This document shows, in pieces, positions 53,909 to 63,506 of a stretch of DNA of 64,000 nucleotides. How positions within the stretch are numbered: position 1 is the first letter of the stretch; every line of letters begins with the position of its first letter. The notes under the pieces are model-generated. The model ran no database searches. It had not been told where the DNA came from and worked only from the letters and a program-made list of their open reading frames with translations. The stretch covers positions 3,686,501-3,750,500 of the forward strand of contig CAKKNE010000002.1 of assembly GCA_918797485.1 (NCBI GenBank), given 5' to 3'. The DNA is from Pelagomonas calceolata (taxonomy: Eukaryota > Sar > Pelagophyceae > Pelagomonadales > Pelagomonadaceae). Made by a program: the position numbers and the translations under genes.

Positions 53909-56900
53909 ATGATGGAGCTCGGCGCGCGGCGCGGCTACAGCGCGATCGGCGCCGGCGCCGCGGCGCCGGCCGAGGCGCCGGCGCCGCGGCCCGCGCGGCC
54001 CGCGCGGCCCTGGCGCCGGGCCGTCGTCGGCGCGTTCGCCGCCGCCTGCAGCGCCGCGGCGCTCAGCGCGAACCGGCTCCGGCGGCGCGCGCCCCGGGCC
54101 GCCGCCGCGCAAATCCCCACGACGCTCGCCGTGGACGCGGGCGGCCACTTCGACAGCGACGGGCGCTTCGTGCTGCGCGACTTCGACGCGCGCAAGCCCT
54201 TCGCGTCGTTCCTGCCGGGCATCGGCGGCGAGTGGGGCGTGCCCATGTGGGCCTTCTACGTGAACCGCGGCCAGGGCGTCGCCGCCTTCGGCGTCGAGAA
54301 CAAGGACGGGCCGCTCCTCGAGTTCGAGCCGGCGAACAAGGCCTACATGGACGCGCCGTTCCGGGGCTTCCGCACGCTGCTCCGCCTGACGCGCGGCGGC
54401 GCGGAGGCGACGGTGGCGCAGCCCTTCTTCGACCCGCCGTCCAAGCATCGGGAGCGGACGATGCTCATCGGGATGAACGAGCTCGAGCTGGTGGAGGTGG
54501 ACCGGGCGAGCGGCGTCGAGACGCGGGTGCTCTACTACACGGTCCAGGGCGAGGACTTCCCGGCGCTCGTGCGGCGCGTGACGCTCACGAACGTCGGCGA
54601 CGGGAGTGTCGAGGTCGCGGCGGCCGACGGCCTCGCGAAGCTGGAGCCGTTCGGCGTGAACGCGGGCATGCTGGGCACCATGGGCCGCACGCTCGAGGGC
54701 TGGATGCGCGTCTACAACTGCGGCCGCGCCGAGGACTCGGAGGAGACGAGCGCGGCGGCGTGCCCGCTCCCGTACTTCAAGCTGAGCGCGTCGACGGCCG
54801 ACTCGGCCCAGGTGCAGATGATCACGGAGGGCCACTTCGCCTTCGGCTACGTCGAGGACGCGGCCGAGGCGCTGCTGCCGGTCGTCGTCGACCCGGACGT
54901 CATCTTCGGCGACGACACGACGCTGCGCGACCCCGCCGGCTTCGCGAAGCGCGGCGCCGCCGTCGCGGACGCGGCCGAGGTCAAGGTCTCGAAGACGCCG
55001 TGCGCCTTCGCCGTCGCGTCGACGACGCTCGCGGCCGGCGCGTCGACGACGCTCGTCACGGTCTGGGGCCGCGCGCGCACGGTCCCGCAGCTCGTGGACG
55101 ACATCGCGCCGACGGTCCTGAAGGACCGGTTCGCCTCGAAGAAGTACGTCGAGGCCGTCGCGCTCACGGAGCGCCTCACGGCCGCCGTGGCCTCGGAGAC
55201 GGCGAACCCGCTCTTCGACGCCTTCTCGCGGCAGATGCTGCTGGACAACCTGCTGCGGGGGGGCTTCCCCGAGTTCCTGGGCGCCGGCGGCGGCGCCAAG
55301 CGCGTCTACCACACGTTCTCGCGCATCCACGGCGACCTCGAGCGGGACTACAACAACTTCCAGATCGACGCGACGTACTTCAGCCAGGGGTCCGGGAACT
55401 ACCGGGACGTCAACCAGAACCGGCGCGTCGACGTCCTGCTCTTCCCGGGCGTCCGGGACTTCAACCTGCGGCAGTTCCTCACGCTCAAGCAGGCCGACGG
55501 CTACAACCCGCTGACGGTGGCGACGGCGTTTTTCAGCCTCGCGCCCGAGGGCGCGCGCGACGACGCCGCGGCGCGCGCGAAGGCAGCGCCCGTCGCCGAG
55601 GCGCTCGCGGGCGACGCCGCGTCCCGGAAGAAGCTCGCCGCGCTGCTGGCGCGGCCCTTCCGGCCGGGCGACCTCTTCGAGCAGGCGCGGGCCGAGAAGA
55701 TAAAATTCGCGAAGGACCGGGCCGCCGTCCTCGACGCGGCCGCCGGCGCGGCGCGCCAGGTCTTCGCGGCGAACTACACGCACGAGGGCTTCTGGGCCGA
55801 CCACTGGACCTACGACCTGGACCAGATCCTGTCCTTCGAGGCCGTCTACCCCGACGACGTCGAGCGGGCGCTCTGGGACGCGGAGAAGATCCCGTTCTAC
55901 ATGTCGGCGGGCACGGTGCAGCCGCGCGACTTCAAGTACGTCGAGGTCGACGGCCTCGGGATCCGGCAGTACAATTCGGTCTACGACGACCCCGAGAAGC
56001 TCGGCCAGCTCGCCGACCGCGACGCGCAGCCCGACGGCGCGTTCGAGCTCGCGGCGCCGACGGGCGACGACGACGCGTCCAGCGCCGTCTACACCGTCGA
56101 GCCCGTCTCCAAGGTGCTCCTGCTCTTCGCCACCAAGTTCACGCTGCTCGACCCGAGCGGCCTCGGCGTCGAGATGGACGCGAACAAGCCGGGCTGGAAC
56201 GACGCCATGAACGGCCTGCCCGGCCTGCTGGGGTCCGGCATGCCCGAGACCTGCGAGGCCTGGCGCATCGGGGACTGGCTCGCGTCCACGATCCGGAGGG
56301 TGCAGCGGCCCGTCGTCGTGCCGGTCGAACTCGGCGACTTGATCGCCAACACGACCGAGGCGCTGAAGGACGCGTCGCTGACGGACTTCGAGTACTGGGA
56401 GCGCGTCGCTTCGTATCGGGAGGCGTACCGCGCGCGCGTGCGCCTCTTCTTCTCGGGCGACGAGGTCTCGCTCGACGCGGCGACGCTGGCGGACTTCCTC
56501 GGCCGGGCCACGAAGAAGCTGGAGCGGGGCATCGAGAAGTCGCTCGCCTACACGGACGGGGTCATCATGCCCACGTACTTCCAGCACGTCGTCACGGCGT
56601 ACGAGTACACCGGCCTGAAGAACTTCGTCGGCCAGCCGTTCGTGCGCGCGACGGCCTTCGAGGCCAAGGTCTTCCCGCTCTTCCTCGAGGGGCCCGTGCG
56701 CCAGCTCAAGACCGTGCCGCGGGCCGACGGCGTCCAGCTGAAGAAGATCCACGACGCCGTGCTCGCGTCGCCCCTCTACGACAAGCCCATCGGCCAGTAC
56801 AAGATCTGCGAGTCGCTCGAGGGCCAGCCCTTCGAGATGGGCCGCATGATGGCGTTCACGCCGGGCTGGCTCGAGAACGAGTCCGTCTGGCTCCACATGT

Positions 56901-57445
56901 CCTTCAAGTACTACCTCGAGCTCCTGCGCGCGGGCCTCTACGAGGACTTCTGGACGGCCATGGCGACGGGCGCGCCCTACAACATGGACGTCGAGACGTA
57001 CGGGCGGTCGCCGCTCGAGTGCGGCTCGTTCATCGTGTCGTCGGCCTACCCCGACGAGGAGCTCTGGGGCACCTCGTACCTCGCGCGGCTGTCGGGCTCG
57101 ACGGCGGAGTTCCTGAGCATCTGGCTGCTCGTCTTCGCGGGGCCGGCGCCCTTCACGCTCGGCGACGGCGGCGGCCTGGAGCTCGCGCTGCGGCCGGCCG
57201 TGCCGGCGAAGCTCTTCAAGGACGACGGCACCGTGACGTTCACGTTCCTCGGCGGCGTCGAGGTCACGTACGTCAACCCGTCGCGCGCCGACTCCTGGAC
57301 GCTCGAGGTCGTCAAGATGGAGCTCCTGGCGTCCAAGGACGACGACGGCGCCAAGACCACCGTCGACGGCCCGGCGCTGACGGGCGCGGCCGCGGAGGCC
57401 GTCCGGAACCTGCAGTACGAGGCCGTCCGCGTCTACCTGGAGTAG
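53909..57445 (+). CDS. Large GH94/cellobiose-phosphorylase-like membrane-anchored protein
   Basis: A single exon of 1178 aa. The N terminus (residues 1-60) is alanine/proline-rich with a hydrophobic stretch (AVVGAFAAACSAAALSA) that could be a signal anchor. The long ectodomain starts with FLPGIGGEWGVPMWAFYVNR, then FYTVQGEDFPAL-type beta-rich blocks, NNFQIDATYFSQGSGNYRDV with NQNRRVDVLLFPGVRDFN, and LMHFTPGWLENESVWLHMSF-like text near residue 985. This pattern belongs, as I recall it, to large proteins annotated as cellobiose-phosphorylase-like in bacteria and stramenopiles; substrate and reaction are not established. ATG 53909 (or 53912) is the first in frame. Very large opposite-strand and shifted frames over this gene are shadows of its GC-rich codons. 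Confidence 0.78.
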   Translation: MMELGARRGYSAIGAGAAAPAEAPAPRPARPARPWRRAVVGAFAAACSAAALSANRLRRRAPRAAAAQIPTTLAVDAGGHFDSDGRFVLRDFDARKPFASFLPGIGGEWGVPMWAFYVNRGQGVAAFGVENKDGPLLEFEPANKAYMDAPFRGFRTLLRLTRGGAEATVAQPFFDPPSKHRERTMLIGMNELELVEVDRASGVETRVLYYTVQGEDFPALVRRVTLTNVGDGSVEVAAADGLAKLEPFGVNAGMLGTMGRTLEGWMRVYNCGRAEDSEETSAAACPLPYFKLSASTADSAQVQMITEGHFAFGYVEDAAEALLPVVVDPDVIFGDDTTLRDPAGFAKRGAAVADAAEVKVSKTPCAFAVASTTLAAGASTTLVTVWGRARTVPQLVDDIAPTVLKDRFASKKYVEAVALTERLTAAVASETANPLFDAFSRQMLLDNLLRGGFPEFLGAGGGAKRVYHTFSRIHGDLERDYNNFQIDATYFSQGSGNYRDVNQNRRVDVLLFPGVRDFNLRQFLTLKQADGYNPLTVATAFFSLAPEGARDDAAARAKAAPVAEALAGDAASRKKLAALLARPFRPGDLFEQARAEKIKFAKDRAAVLDAAAGAARQVFAANYTHEGFWADHWTYDLDQILSFEAVYPDDVERALWDAEKIPFYMSAGTVQPRDFKYVEVDGLGIRQYNSVYDDPEKLGQLADRDAQPDGAFELAAPTGDDDASSAVYTVEPVSKVLLLFATKFTLLDPSGLGVEMDANKPGWNDAMNGLPGLLGSGMPETCEAWRIGDWLASTIRRVQRPVVVPVELGDLIANTTEALKDASLTDFEYWERVASYREAYRARVRLFFSGDEVSLDAATLADFLGRATKKLERGIEKSLAYTDGVIMPTYFQHVVTAYEYTGLKNFVGQPFVRATAFEAKVFPLFLEGPVRQLKTVPRADGVQLKKIHDAVLASPLYDKPIGQYKICESLEGQPFEMGRMMAFTPGWLENESVWLHMSFKYYLELLRAGLYEDFWTAMATGAPYNMDVETYGRSPLECGSFIVSSAYPDEELWGTSYLARLSGSTAEFLSIWLLVFAGPAPFTLGDGGGLELALRPAVPAKLFKDDGTVTFTFLGGVEVTYVNPSRADSWTLEVVKMELLASKDDDGAKTTVDGPALTGAAAEAVRNLQYEAVRVYLE

Positions 57446-58101
57446 CTCCCCCCACACAAGTTCCCCCCGCCGCCGCCCCCCGTTTAACTGTACGTAGCCG
57501 CTACCTCTCTGAGGCTGAGGCTAGTTACGTCGCAGGGTTCCCCGTACCCCTCCCGCTCCCCCCGGGCCCACCCGTCCGGCTGGACTAGGACGCAAGGGCT
57601 GAGTCACAGGGACTCGCACGCCCCCCCTTCTTTTGGGACGACCCCCGTCAGGATGTGGAACTGGCCGCTGGCTCCTCTTTTACGACGAGCCGGAAATCAA
57701 GTGGTGAGAGAGATGCCCTCGCACACCAGGCCAACAAATGGGCTCAATGAATGCCACGGCGATTCGGAGGGCCTACGAAAGCTCGGCCGGCCCGGCGAAG
57801 GTTGCGAGTCTCTTGGCTAGTGTCTTACACTGGAGGTGCGGCTTCCCTGCTCAGCGCTTATTGAACCCACCCCCAGGTATGTAGTCGATGTTACGGCGCT
57901 GGGACTAGTCACCCCATGCTCGCTAGCGGCTGTAAGACACTAGCAGCACTACTAGTACTTACTAGGCTTGCCGTCGAGAGGAGACCCGAGCTACGTACGC
58001 CCGGCCAGCCCGCTCTCTCCATTGTGCGCTCAACGGCGGCGCCGCCCCTCGCGCCACAGACCGGGAAAGGGACTGCACCCTCGATCGACCAGCGCGCACA
58101 C
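57446..58101. other. Spacer with two copies of the recurring motif
   Basis: Motif copies lie at 57816-57829 (gctagtgtcttac only) and 57922-57944 (full form). Nothing else was recognised. Confidence 0.5.
57922..57944. promoter_or_regulatory. GTAAGACACTAGC motif upstream of BIRC6-type E2
   Basis: gctagcggct then gtaagacactagc, 158 bp upstream of the chosen ATG. It lies inside a possible N-terminal extension of that frame, one reason to reject the upstream start at 57916. Confidence 0.5.
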
Positions 58102-60783
58102 ATGGACCACGGCCCCATCGACCCGGACCCCGAGGAGGAGGAGGCGAGCTCCATGGCCCAGGACTCGGACTACGAGTACGACAGCGACGGCGGCGGCGCG
58201 CCGGCCGAGGCGTCGATCTCGGGGCGGTGGCTCGCCGACCACCACAAGCGGCGGCGCTGGGAGGCGAAGGAGAAGGAGCTGCGCGCGGCCATGGCCCAGG
58301 AGAACACGCAGAAGGAGTCGAAGGCCCTGGGGCTCGCGGCGGCGGCGGGCGCGCGCGCGCCGCGGAACGTCTTCTCGGGCGCGGCGTCCTTCAAGGTGCT
58401 CGCGGCGGACCTGCTGGCGCTGCAGCACGACGCCGAGGACGGCGCGGGCGCCGGCGTGCGCATCGAGGCCGAGGCCGTGGGCGACTCGGTCTACCACTGG
58501 TCCGTCCGGCTCTCGCGCTTCGCGGCCGGGAGCCCGGCCCAGAAGTTCCTGGGGCTGCTGGAGCGGGCCCACGGCTACGGCCACGTCGAGCTGGACGTGC
58601 GCTTCGCCATGGACCTGTACCCCTTCTTCCCGCCGGTCGTCCGGCTCGTCCGGCCGCGCGTCGGCGACGACGCGCTGCAGCGGGTCGCGCAGCTGCCGTC
58701 CCTGCGGCTGTCGGGCTGGGACTCGGTGCGGGGCATGGCGCCCGTGCTGCGCGACGTCGCGGCCGTCGTCGCGGCGGAGGTCGCGGCGACGGCGCCGCCG
58801 CCCGGCGACGCGCGGAACGACCCCTACGCGACGCACCAGGGCGCCTACGCGCCGCTGGAGCACGTGCTGATGCGGCTGGGGCTCCTCACGGAGACGCCGC
58901 CGCGGCGCCGCGCGCTGGCCGCGCGGGTCGCGGGGCGCGCGAGCCCCGAGCCCGGCGCCGTCCAGCGGGAGAAGCCGTGGCGGCCGGCCGCGGGCGCGCT
59001 GGACCCCCTGGCGCCGGCGCCGGCGCCGGCGCCGGCGCCGGCGCCCGCGGCCGCGGGCCCGGGCCGCCGCGCGGACCGCCCGAAGCGGGCCTACTGGGCC
59101 GCCGGCACGGGCTACGGCCACGACAACAGCACGACGACGGTCTCGTGGGACGTCGACGCGTACCTCGCGGCGCAGCGCGAGACGGACCGGCTGCTGAGCG
59201 AGGCGCTCCGCGAGGTCCGGGGCGCGCTGGACGACACGGGGCGCTGGCCCGGCGACATGGCCTGCGTCGGCGCGTCGGCGCTCGTGCCGGTGCTCGCCAC
59301 CTACCTGCGGAACGAGTCGCTCGTGGACGCGTCGCGGCACGCGCCCCTCTACTCCGGCGCGATGCGGCTGCTGAGCGCGGTCGCGGCGCACGTGCCCGCC
59401 TGCCTCGTCGGCGCCGTCGACGACGACGCCGCCGACGGGGACGCGTCGGCGCGCGCGCGGCTCGCCGTGGAGGCGGCGGACGCGGGGCGCCGGCCCGAGG
59501 GCGAGTCGCTCTACGGCCTGACGCGCGTGCTCAAGGACCGGCTCCGCATCTTCGAGCGGGCGACGGCCAAGGAGACGGGCCGGCCGGCGGCGCCGGGCGC
59601 GCCCGGCGCGGCGGCGGCGCCGCCGGCCGTGCCGCCGCCGCGCTTCGCGGGCGCGGCGCCGCCGGCGCACGACGACGAGCAGGCCGCCGCGCTCATGCCG
59701 CTCATCGCCGCGGCCGTCGCGGACGTCGACGCGGCCGTGCGGCGCCTCGCCGGCGGCGCGAAGCGCGCCGCGGCGGCGGCGGCGCCGCCCGCGAAGCGCG
59801 TCCGGACCGAGGACACGGCGCCGGGCGCGGACGCCGCGGCGCCAGGCGCGGACGCCGAGGCGGCGTACAAGGCCGCGCTCGGCCCGCTCCAGTACGACGA
59901 CGCCGACGACGCGGCGCAGTGGCGGCTGCCCGCGGCGGCGGCGCCGCGGCCGCACCCGGCCTTCCGGCGGCGCCTCGCGCAGGAGCACGTCGACGTGAGC
60001 CACTCGCTCCCCCTGAACCTGGCGTCGAGCGCGTGGTGCCGCTGCCACCCGTCGCGCATGGACGCGCTGCGCGTGGCCATCTCGGCGCCCGAGGGCACGC
60101 CCTACGCCGCGGGCGTCTTCGTCTTCGACGTGCGCTTCCCGCCGAGCTTCCCCGCGGCGCCGCCGAGCGTGACCATGCTCACGACGGGCCGGGGCACCGT
60201 GCGCTTCAACCCGAACCTCTACGAGTGCGGCAAGGTCTGCCTGAGCCTGCTGGGCACGTGGGAGGGCAAGGGCGGCGAGACGTGGAACGCCGAGACGTCG
60301 ACGCTGCTGCAGGTCCTCGTGTCGATCCAGGCCCTGATCTTCGTGAGCGACCCGTACTACAACGAGCCCGGCTTCGAGGCCCAGATGGGCACGCCCGTCG
60401 GCGACCACCGCGCGGCCAAGTACGCCGCGACCGTGCGCGAGCACTGCGTGCGCTGGGCCATGATCGACCAGCTCCGGAACCCGGCGCCCGAGTTCCGCGA
60501 GGTCGTCCGGCTGCACTTCGCGCACCGCCGCGACTTCGTGCTCGCGGACCTCGACGCGGCCATCGCCGACGCGACGCGCCGCGAGGCGGCGCCGGCGCCG
60601 GCGGCCCCGGGACCCCCGCGAGGCGTCGCCGGGGGCCCCGCGCCGCACGAGCCCCAGTTCTGGCGCCATCACCGGGCGACGCTCACGGAGCTGCGCCAGG
60701 ACCTCCAGCGGCTCCTCGACGCGCCGCCCGCGCCCGCCCCGGCGCCCGCCGCCCCCGCCCCCGCCCCCGCCGCCCCGGCCTAA
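58102..60783 (+). CDS. BIRC6-type ubiquitin-conjugating enzyme with two UBC-like domains
   Basis: 893 aa, single exon. A catalytic UBC domain spans about residues 630-800: LNLASSAWCRCHPSRMDALR, VRFNPNLYECGKVCLSLLGT with active-site Cys713, WNAETSTLLQVLVSIQALIF, DPYYNEPGFEAQMGTP and VRWAMIDQLRNPAPEFREVV, the pattern of BIRC6/BRUCE. A second UBC-like fold without an evident cysteine lies near 95-230 (VELDVRFAMDLYPFFPPVVR). Between them is a region with DNSTTTVSWDVDAYLAAQRE, and low-complexity Ala/Pro tracts. There is no BIR domain, and the protein is far shorter than the giant animal BIRC6. The start 58102 (MDHGPIDPDP) was preferred over 57916, because the longer form would translate the recurring intergenic motif. 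Confidence 0.88.
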   Translation: MDHGPIDPDPEEEEASSMAQDSDYEYDSDGGGAPAEASISGRWLADHHKRRRWEAKEKELRAAMAQENTQKESKALGLAAAAGARAPRNVFSGAASFKVLAADLLALQHDAEDGAGAGVRIEAEAVGDSVYHWSVRLSRFAAGSPAQKFLGLLERAHGYGHVELDVRFAMDLYPFFPPVVRLVRPRVGDDALQRVAQLPSLRLSGWDSVRGMAPVLRDVAAVVAAEVAATAPPPGDARNDPYATHQGAYAPLEHVLMRLGLLTETPPRRRALAARVAGRASPEPGAVQREKPWRPAAGALDPLAPAPAPAPAPAPAAAGPGRRADRPKRAYWAAGTGYGHDNSTTTVSWDVDAYLAAQRETDRLLSEALREVRGALDDTGRWPGDMACVGASALVPVLATYLRNESLVDASRHAPLYSGAMRLLSAVAAHVPACLVGAVDDDAADGDASARARLAVEAADAGRRPEGESLYGLTRVLKDRLRIFERATAKETGRPAAPGAPGAAAAPPAVPPPRFAGAAPPAHDDEQAAALMPLIAAAVADVDAAVRRLAGGAKRAAAAAAPPAKRVRTEDTAPGADAAAPGADAEAAYKAALGPLQYDDADDAAQWRLPAAAAPRPHPAFRRRLAQEHVDVSHSLPLNLASSAWCRCHPSRMDALRVAISAPEGTPYAAGVFVFDVRFPPSFPAAPPSVTMLTTGRGTVRFNPNLYECGKVCLSLLGTWEGKGGETWNAETSTLLQVLVSIQALIFVSDPYYNEPGFEAQMGTPVGDHRAAKYAATVREHCVRWAMIDQLRNPAPEFREVVRLHFAHRRDFVLADLDAAIADATRREAAPAPAAPGPPRGVAGGPAPHEPQFWRHHRATLTELRQDLQRLLDAPPAPAPAPAAPAPAPAAPA

Positions 60784-61032
60784 AAGCGGGGTCTTCCCAT
60801 CGTTGGGACTTCTCGTGGGTGAATCTGGAAGAGCTAGTGAGTGAAACACCCCCCCCCCCTCCAAGGAGATGAATTGATGGGGGGGTCGATGTTACGGGGG
60901 GAGCTTATGCTAGGGCCAGGAGAGGGATGAGCCTGTACATCCGCGTACTGGTATGCCCTTGCCTGTGCACGTTGCGTGTCGCTGGCCATTAGTCGCCGTG
61001 CTGCCACCGCAAGCCATCTGCTAAAGCGAAAA

Positions 61033-62196
61033 ATGCTGCTCCGCACCGCCCGCACCACTCTACGCCGCGCCGCCGTCGCCGGCGCGCAGCAGCGGCGAGG
61101 CGCCAGCGCGCTAGCGGCGACGCGGCCCTGGCACGAGCCCGACATCCTGAGCACCGAGACGAAGCAGTTCCGCGACGCCGAGCTCGCCCGCCTCGGCGCG
61201 CTGCGCGACGCGGCGGCGGCGGGCCTCGACGGGCCCGCCGCGGCGTCGCCGGCGGCGGCGTGCCTCGACGCGTCGGTGACCGAGGCGTCGGGCGACGCGC
61301 CGCAGCTCCTTGCCGCCTTCGCGCGGCGCGCGCGCGCCGCGGCGGCGCAGGGCGCCGGCGCGCCGGCCGAGACGCTCCGGCTCGCGTACGCGGCCCGCTA
61401 CGCCGAGGCGCTCGCGCGGCGCGCCCTGCCGCGCCAGGAGCGCGGCGACGCGGCGCGGCCCGGCGCCGGCGCCCTCGCGAGCGCGGTCGCGGCCGTCGCG
61501 CCCGAGGCCGACCTGCCGTTCGCCGGGGCGCTGCGGCGCGAGGGCGCGGCGGCGCGGCTCGAGGCGGCCCTGCGGGCGGCCTGCGTCGGCGACGCCGCGG
61601 CGCGCGTCGAGGCGACGCACGCGTTCGTCGACGACCGCGCGGAGGGCCTCTCGGTCAAGGCCGCGGCGGCGGCGCTCGAGGCCGCGGCGCTGCCCGTCGG
61701 CGAGGCGATCGCGGACGCGCACGACGTCCTGGTGCGGGCTTCCCTCGCGGCCCCCGACGCGGGCGAGGCGGGCCGGTGGAAGGCGCGGCGGCGGCGCGGG
61801 CTCGTGCGGCGGGCGCGGAAGGACGCGGCGAGGCACCTCGACCGCAACGCCCGCGACCGGCTCGACGTGCCCGCGAAGGCGCGCAACGCGGCGCACTGGG
61901 CCGAGCCCGACCGCGAGGTCGCGCAGCCGCCGCCGCCCGCGGCGATGAGCGTCGAGTGGCTCACGCAGCGGCGGGACCCGCACGCCGGCGCGCGGCTCGC
62001 GGCGCCGACGCTCGCGGCGGCGTCGGCCGAGTTCTTCCCGGAGCACGCGACGCTGGGCGCGACGCTCGCCACGAGCCTGCTGCGCCACCGCGAGCAGGCC
62101 TGGCGCGACGCCGAGGAGGACTACCTCTCGCGGCTGCTGACGCTCGCGTTCTGCGCCTTCTGCGGCGTCGCGGACTACGCGATCATGGTGCACTAA
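61033..62196 (+). CDS. Unrecognised protein, probably mitochondrial
   Basis: 387 aa, single exon. The N terminus MLLRTARTTLRRAAVAGAQQ is rich in Arg, Ala and Thr without acids, a typical mitochondrial presequence. The body is alanine-rich and helical, with a basic segment RWKARRRRGLVRRARKDAAR near residues 258-277, and ends in a short hydrophobic stretch (LTLAFCAFCGVADYAIMVH). I recognise no domain. It begins 249 bp after the E2 stop. Confidence 0.7.
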   Translation: MLLRTARTTLRRAAVAGAQQRRGASALAATRPWHEPDILSTETKQFRDAELARLGALRDAAAAGLDGPAAASPAAACLDASVTEASGDAPQLLAAFARRARAAAAQGAGAPAETLRLAYAARYAEALARRALPRQERGDAARPGAGALASAVAAVAPEADLPFAGALRREGAAARLEAALRAACVGDAAARVEATHAFVDDRAEGLSVKAAAAALEAAALPVGEAIADAHDVLVRASLAAPDAGEAGRWKARRRRGLVRRARKDAARHLDRNARDRLDVPAKARNAAHWAEPDREVAQPPPPAAMSVEWLTQRRDPHAGARLAAPTLAAASAEFFPEHATLGATLATSLLRHREQAWRDAEEDYLSRLLTLAFCAFCGVADYAIMVH

Positions 62197-62309
62197 GTCT
62201 ATTGGATTGGAGCCCCTTGTCAAGGGCCTTTTTTTGTATGTGTTGTGTGTTGTGTTGTGTGTCTGCCCGGCGGCGTGGAGGTGAACGCAGGTCAGAGAGA
62301 GGGAGGCAC

Positions 62310-63506
62310 TTAGCAAGGAGGGGGGTCGCGGTCCGTGCGCCAGAATTGGAGGATCTTCCAGGCCAGCTCCTTCGGGAGCGGCGGCGCCTCCGTCGACTCG
62401 GGAACGGGAAAGAGGCGCGCGAGGACCGGCGGCGGCGACGCGCGGCCCGCGGCGCAGAGACACCGGAGGACAATAAGTTGTTTGCGGGGGGCGGCTACGT
62501 AGCGCTTCCAGGAGCCCGCCGCGCGCACTTCGGCGAGCAGCGCCTGGAACGCCTCGACCGCGCCGGTCCGCCGGCAAAATTCCGGCATCGCCGGGATGCC
62601 GCCGTCGGAGATATCGTTGTCCAGTTGATAATTTACAATCGCCTCTGCATTGTCGCCAACGCTGTCCACCAAATCAAGGTCCGCACCAGCAGCCAGAAGC
62701 TCGCGGACGACGCCGAGCGAAACGTACCCAGCCATTGCTGCGGCCATCAGGAGAGGCGTCACGCCGCCCGGGGTCGACCTGGCGTTCACCGCGGCCCCGT
62801 GCTTCACAAGCAGACGAACGATGCCCTGGTGACCCATCGAGGTGGCGACTTGGGCGTTGGCGATCGACCAATGATCCGTCATTCGACTCCAGTCGTTCGT
62901 CAGCACGGCGCGATGGAGCGCCGTGTCCCCGCTCCCGAGCGGACGACCCGCGGAGGCCCCGTAGCGCAGCAGGACGCGGACGGTGTCCACCGCTCCGACC
63001 CCGACCGCGTAGCCCAGCGCGCCACCGGCCCCCTCCTCGACGCGGGCGCCCGCCGCGCAGAGGAGCTCGGCGACGGGCGCGCACGCCGGCCGACACGTCA
63101 TGCAGGCGTTCGCGAGGAGCGTCGTGCCCGCGGCCTCTCCGTTCAGTTTGATCGCGTGGGGCGAGCCGCCCGCCGCGAGCCACTCCCTGACCACCTCGAT
63201 CCTGCCCTCGCGCGCGGCGAGCGCGACCTCGTCCTCAGGAACAGGCCGCCCTCCGGCACCGCCTTCGGCGGCGCGGCGCTGTGCGTCAGCAGCACGGCGA
63301 CGGGCCAAGAGGCCGCCGCCGGCCAGAGGGAGGCCACCCTCGAGCCCAAGTGGGAATTGTAACGGAGCGCCCGGCGGGTATTGCTGCATAGGCACCTGGA
63401 CCACGGGCGCGGCGCCGGGCGGCGCGTACGGCACGAACGGCGCGCCCGATGCCCACGGCGGCGGCGCCGGCTGGGCCGGCTGGGCCTCGAGCCCCGGCTG
63501 GTCCAT
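62310..63506 (-). CDS. Ankyrin-repeat protein with WKILQFWR C-terminal module
   Basis: 398 aa, single exon. A proline-rich N terminus (residues 1-55) is followed by ankyrin repeats at about 90-290 (DEVALAAREGRIEVVREWLA, ALGYAVGVGAVDTVRVLLRY, GDTALHRAVLTND, HQGIVRLLVKHGAAVNARS, TPLLMAAAMAGYVSLGVVRE). The C-terminal part reads RKQLIVLRCLCAAGRASPPP and LPKELAWKILQFWRTDRD. That tail recalls the C termini of many pelagophyte ankyrin proteins and matches the tail of the TPR fragment at 37805. It is convergent with the preceding gene, with 113 bp between stops. Binding partner unknown. Confidence 0.88.
   Translation of the reverse strand: MDQPGLEAQPAQPAPPPWASGAPFVPYAPPGAAPVVQVPMQQYPPGAPLQFPLGLEGGLPLAGGGLLARRRAADAQRRAAEGGAGGRPVPEDEVALAAREGRIEVVREWLAAGGSPHAIKLNGEAAGTTLLANACMTCRPACAPVAELLCAAGARVEEGAGGALGYAVGVGAVDTVRVLLRYGASAGRPLGSGDTALHRAVLTNDWSRMTDHWSIANAQVATSMGHQGIVRLLVKHGAAVNARSTPGGVTPLLMAAAMAGYVSLGVVRELLAAGADLDLVDSVGDNAEAIVNYQLDNDISDGGIPAMPEFCRRTGAVEAFQALLAEVRAAGSWKRYVAAPRKQLIVLRCLCAAGRASPPPVLARLFPVPESTEAPPLPKELAWKILQFWRTDRDPPPC

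Noticed and set aside
53690-57588. Frames of more than 1200 codons on the opposite strand and in a shifted plus frame over the GH94-like gene
   Set aside because: They are arginine-, alanine- and glycine-rich mirror images of GC-rich codons with no domain. The 53909-57445 frame carries conserved blocks.
57916-58101. N-terminal extension of the E2 frame from ATG 57916
   Set aside because: It would translate the recurring intergenic motif at 57922-57944 and has no conserved sequence.
58030-60872. Long minus-strand and shifted frames over the BIRC6-type E2 gene
   Set aside because: Same shadow effect; only the 58102 frame contains the UBC motif and its cysteine.
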